NCBI GenBank assembly: GCA_947378615.1
Contig: CANCKV010000192.1
Span: 1-6,537, forward strand
Length of the DNA stretch: 6,537 nucleotides
DNA from: Chitinophagaceae bacterium
Lineage (GTDB): Bacteria > Bacteroidota > Bacteroidia > Chitinophagales > Chitinophagaceae
Direction of reading: 5' to 3'
Shown here: positions 6,311 through 6,537 of the stretch, in pieces
How the letters are laid out: every line of letters begins with the position of its first letter
How positions within the stretch are numbered: the stretch's first letter is position 1
Program-made: the position numbers and the translations under genes
The notes under the pieces: generated by a model
What the model was told of the DNA's origin: nothing
The model's input: only the letters and a program-made list of their open reading frames with translations
Database searches by the model: none

Positions 6311-6384
6311 CTAACTCTTAAAGGGTTTGTGAGTTATAAACCTGATCTAAACTGATGAAAAAATAGGTTAGAAAGAACACGTTT

Positions 6385-6402
6385 GCTACACTTTCAGCTA
6401 CA
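6385..6402 (+). repeat. GCTACA-N6-GCTACA paired direct repeat before the second terminator
   Basis: GCTACA at 6385-6390 and 6397-6402 with spacer CTTTCA is identical to the pair at 2201-2218. It lies between the stop codon of the large gene and the terminator shared with tRNA-Asp. Confidence 0.65.
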
Positions 6403-6411
6403 GACATAAAA

Positions 6412-6436
6412 TAACCCATTGAAAATCAATGGGTTA
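6412..6436. terminator. Bidirectional intrinsic terminator between the surface protein gene and tRNA-Asp
   Basis: An 11-bp stem (TAACCCATTGA with TCAATGGGTTA) closes on an AAA loop and is followed by AGTGTTTTT on the plus strand. On the minus strand the hairpin is followed by TTATTTTATG, so it can also end the tRNA-Asp transcript. The two genes are convergent, which suits a shared terminator. Confidence 0.8.
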
Positions 6437-6448
6437 AGTGTTTTTATG

Positions 6449-6522
6449 CGGACCGGACGGGACTCGAACCCGCGACCTCCGCCGTGACAGGGCGGCATTC
6501 TAACCAACTGAACTACCGATCC
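6449..6522 (-). tRNA. tRNA-Asp (anticodon GTC)
   Basis: On the minus strand this 74-base gene folds as a standard tRNA. The acceptor stem is GGATCGG with CCGGTCC (one T-G pair), the D arm carries AGTTGGTTAGA, the anticodon stem is CCGCC/GGCGG around loop CTGTCAC, and the T arm carries GGTTCGAGTCC. The anticodon GTC is at 6486-6488 on the plus strand, giving aspartate, and the discriminator is G. CCA is not encoded; the next bases are CAT, so the end must be added by CCA-adding enzyme. The promoter would lie right of the window. Its 3' end is the source of the scar at 2264-2276. Confidence 0.96.
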
Positions 6523-6537
6523 AGAGTTTTTATTAAC

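Larger units (their letters stand above)
6020..6460 (+). repeat. 3' module, copy 2: T9SS tail codons, terminator and tRNA 3' end
   Basis: This is the partner of 1848-2276. Here the module runs into an intact tRNA-Asp, so this copy shows the original junction with the tRNA gene, while copy 1 stops after 12 tRNA bases. The region just after the stop codon (6311-6344) is unlike copy 1 and slightly longer; similarity resumes at 6345. Confidence 0.85.

Noticed and set aside
6523..6537. tRNA promoter or a second RNA gene at the right edge
   Set aside because: Only 15 AT-rich bases are available, too little for any call.

Overview
The window comes from an AT-rich Bacteroidetes genome, possibly a member of the Chitinophagaceae or a relative; that family guess is only an inference. 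The support is: type IX secretion (T9SS) sorting tails of type A, VCBS/FG-GAP-type surface proteins, a lipoprotein signal of the Bacteroidetes kind, start codons without a Shine-Dalgarno site, and a tRNA gene without an encoded CCA.

Layout, left to right. (1) 1-2138: the 3' part of a large secreted FG-GAP protein gene, open at the left edge, ending in two Ig-like modules and a T9SS tail. (2) 2139-2471: a terminator, a 12-nt scar of a tRNA-Asp 3' end, and a 180-nt leader. (3) 2472-3830: an FG-GAP lipoprotein gene without a T9SS tail. (4) 3831-4030: a second copy of the same leader. (5) 4031-6310: a complete 759-residue FG-GAP protein with Sec signal, Ig-like modules and T9SS tail. (6) 6311-6448: a second copy of the terminator region. 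(7) 6449-6522: intact tRNA-Asp(GTC) on the minus strand, convergent with the array.

The three protein genes are paralogues in one orientation, probably a tandem family that continues to the left. They are mosaics. The 5' leader and signal-peptide start are shared by genes 2 and 3. The last ~92 codons and the following noncoding DNA up to the tRNA 3' end are shared by genes 1 and 3 at about 92% nucleotide identity. The central domains between them are strongly diverged. The tRNA scar after gene 1 marks a duplication or integration boundary. The noncoding modules share an unexplained paired direct repeat, GCTACA-N6-GCTACA, before genes 2 and 3 and after genes 1 and 3.

All three products are expected at the cell surface or outside the cell: two exported through the outer membrane by T9SS, one lipid-anchored. 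Nothing in the sequence identifies a ligand or enzymatic activity. I see no transposase, integrase, CRISPR array or rRNA.
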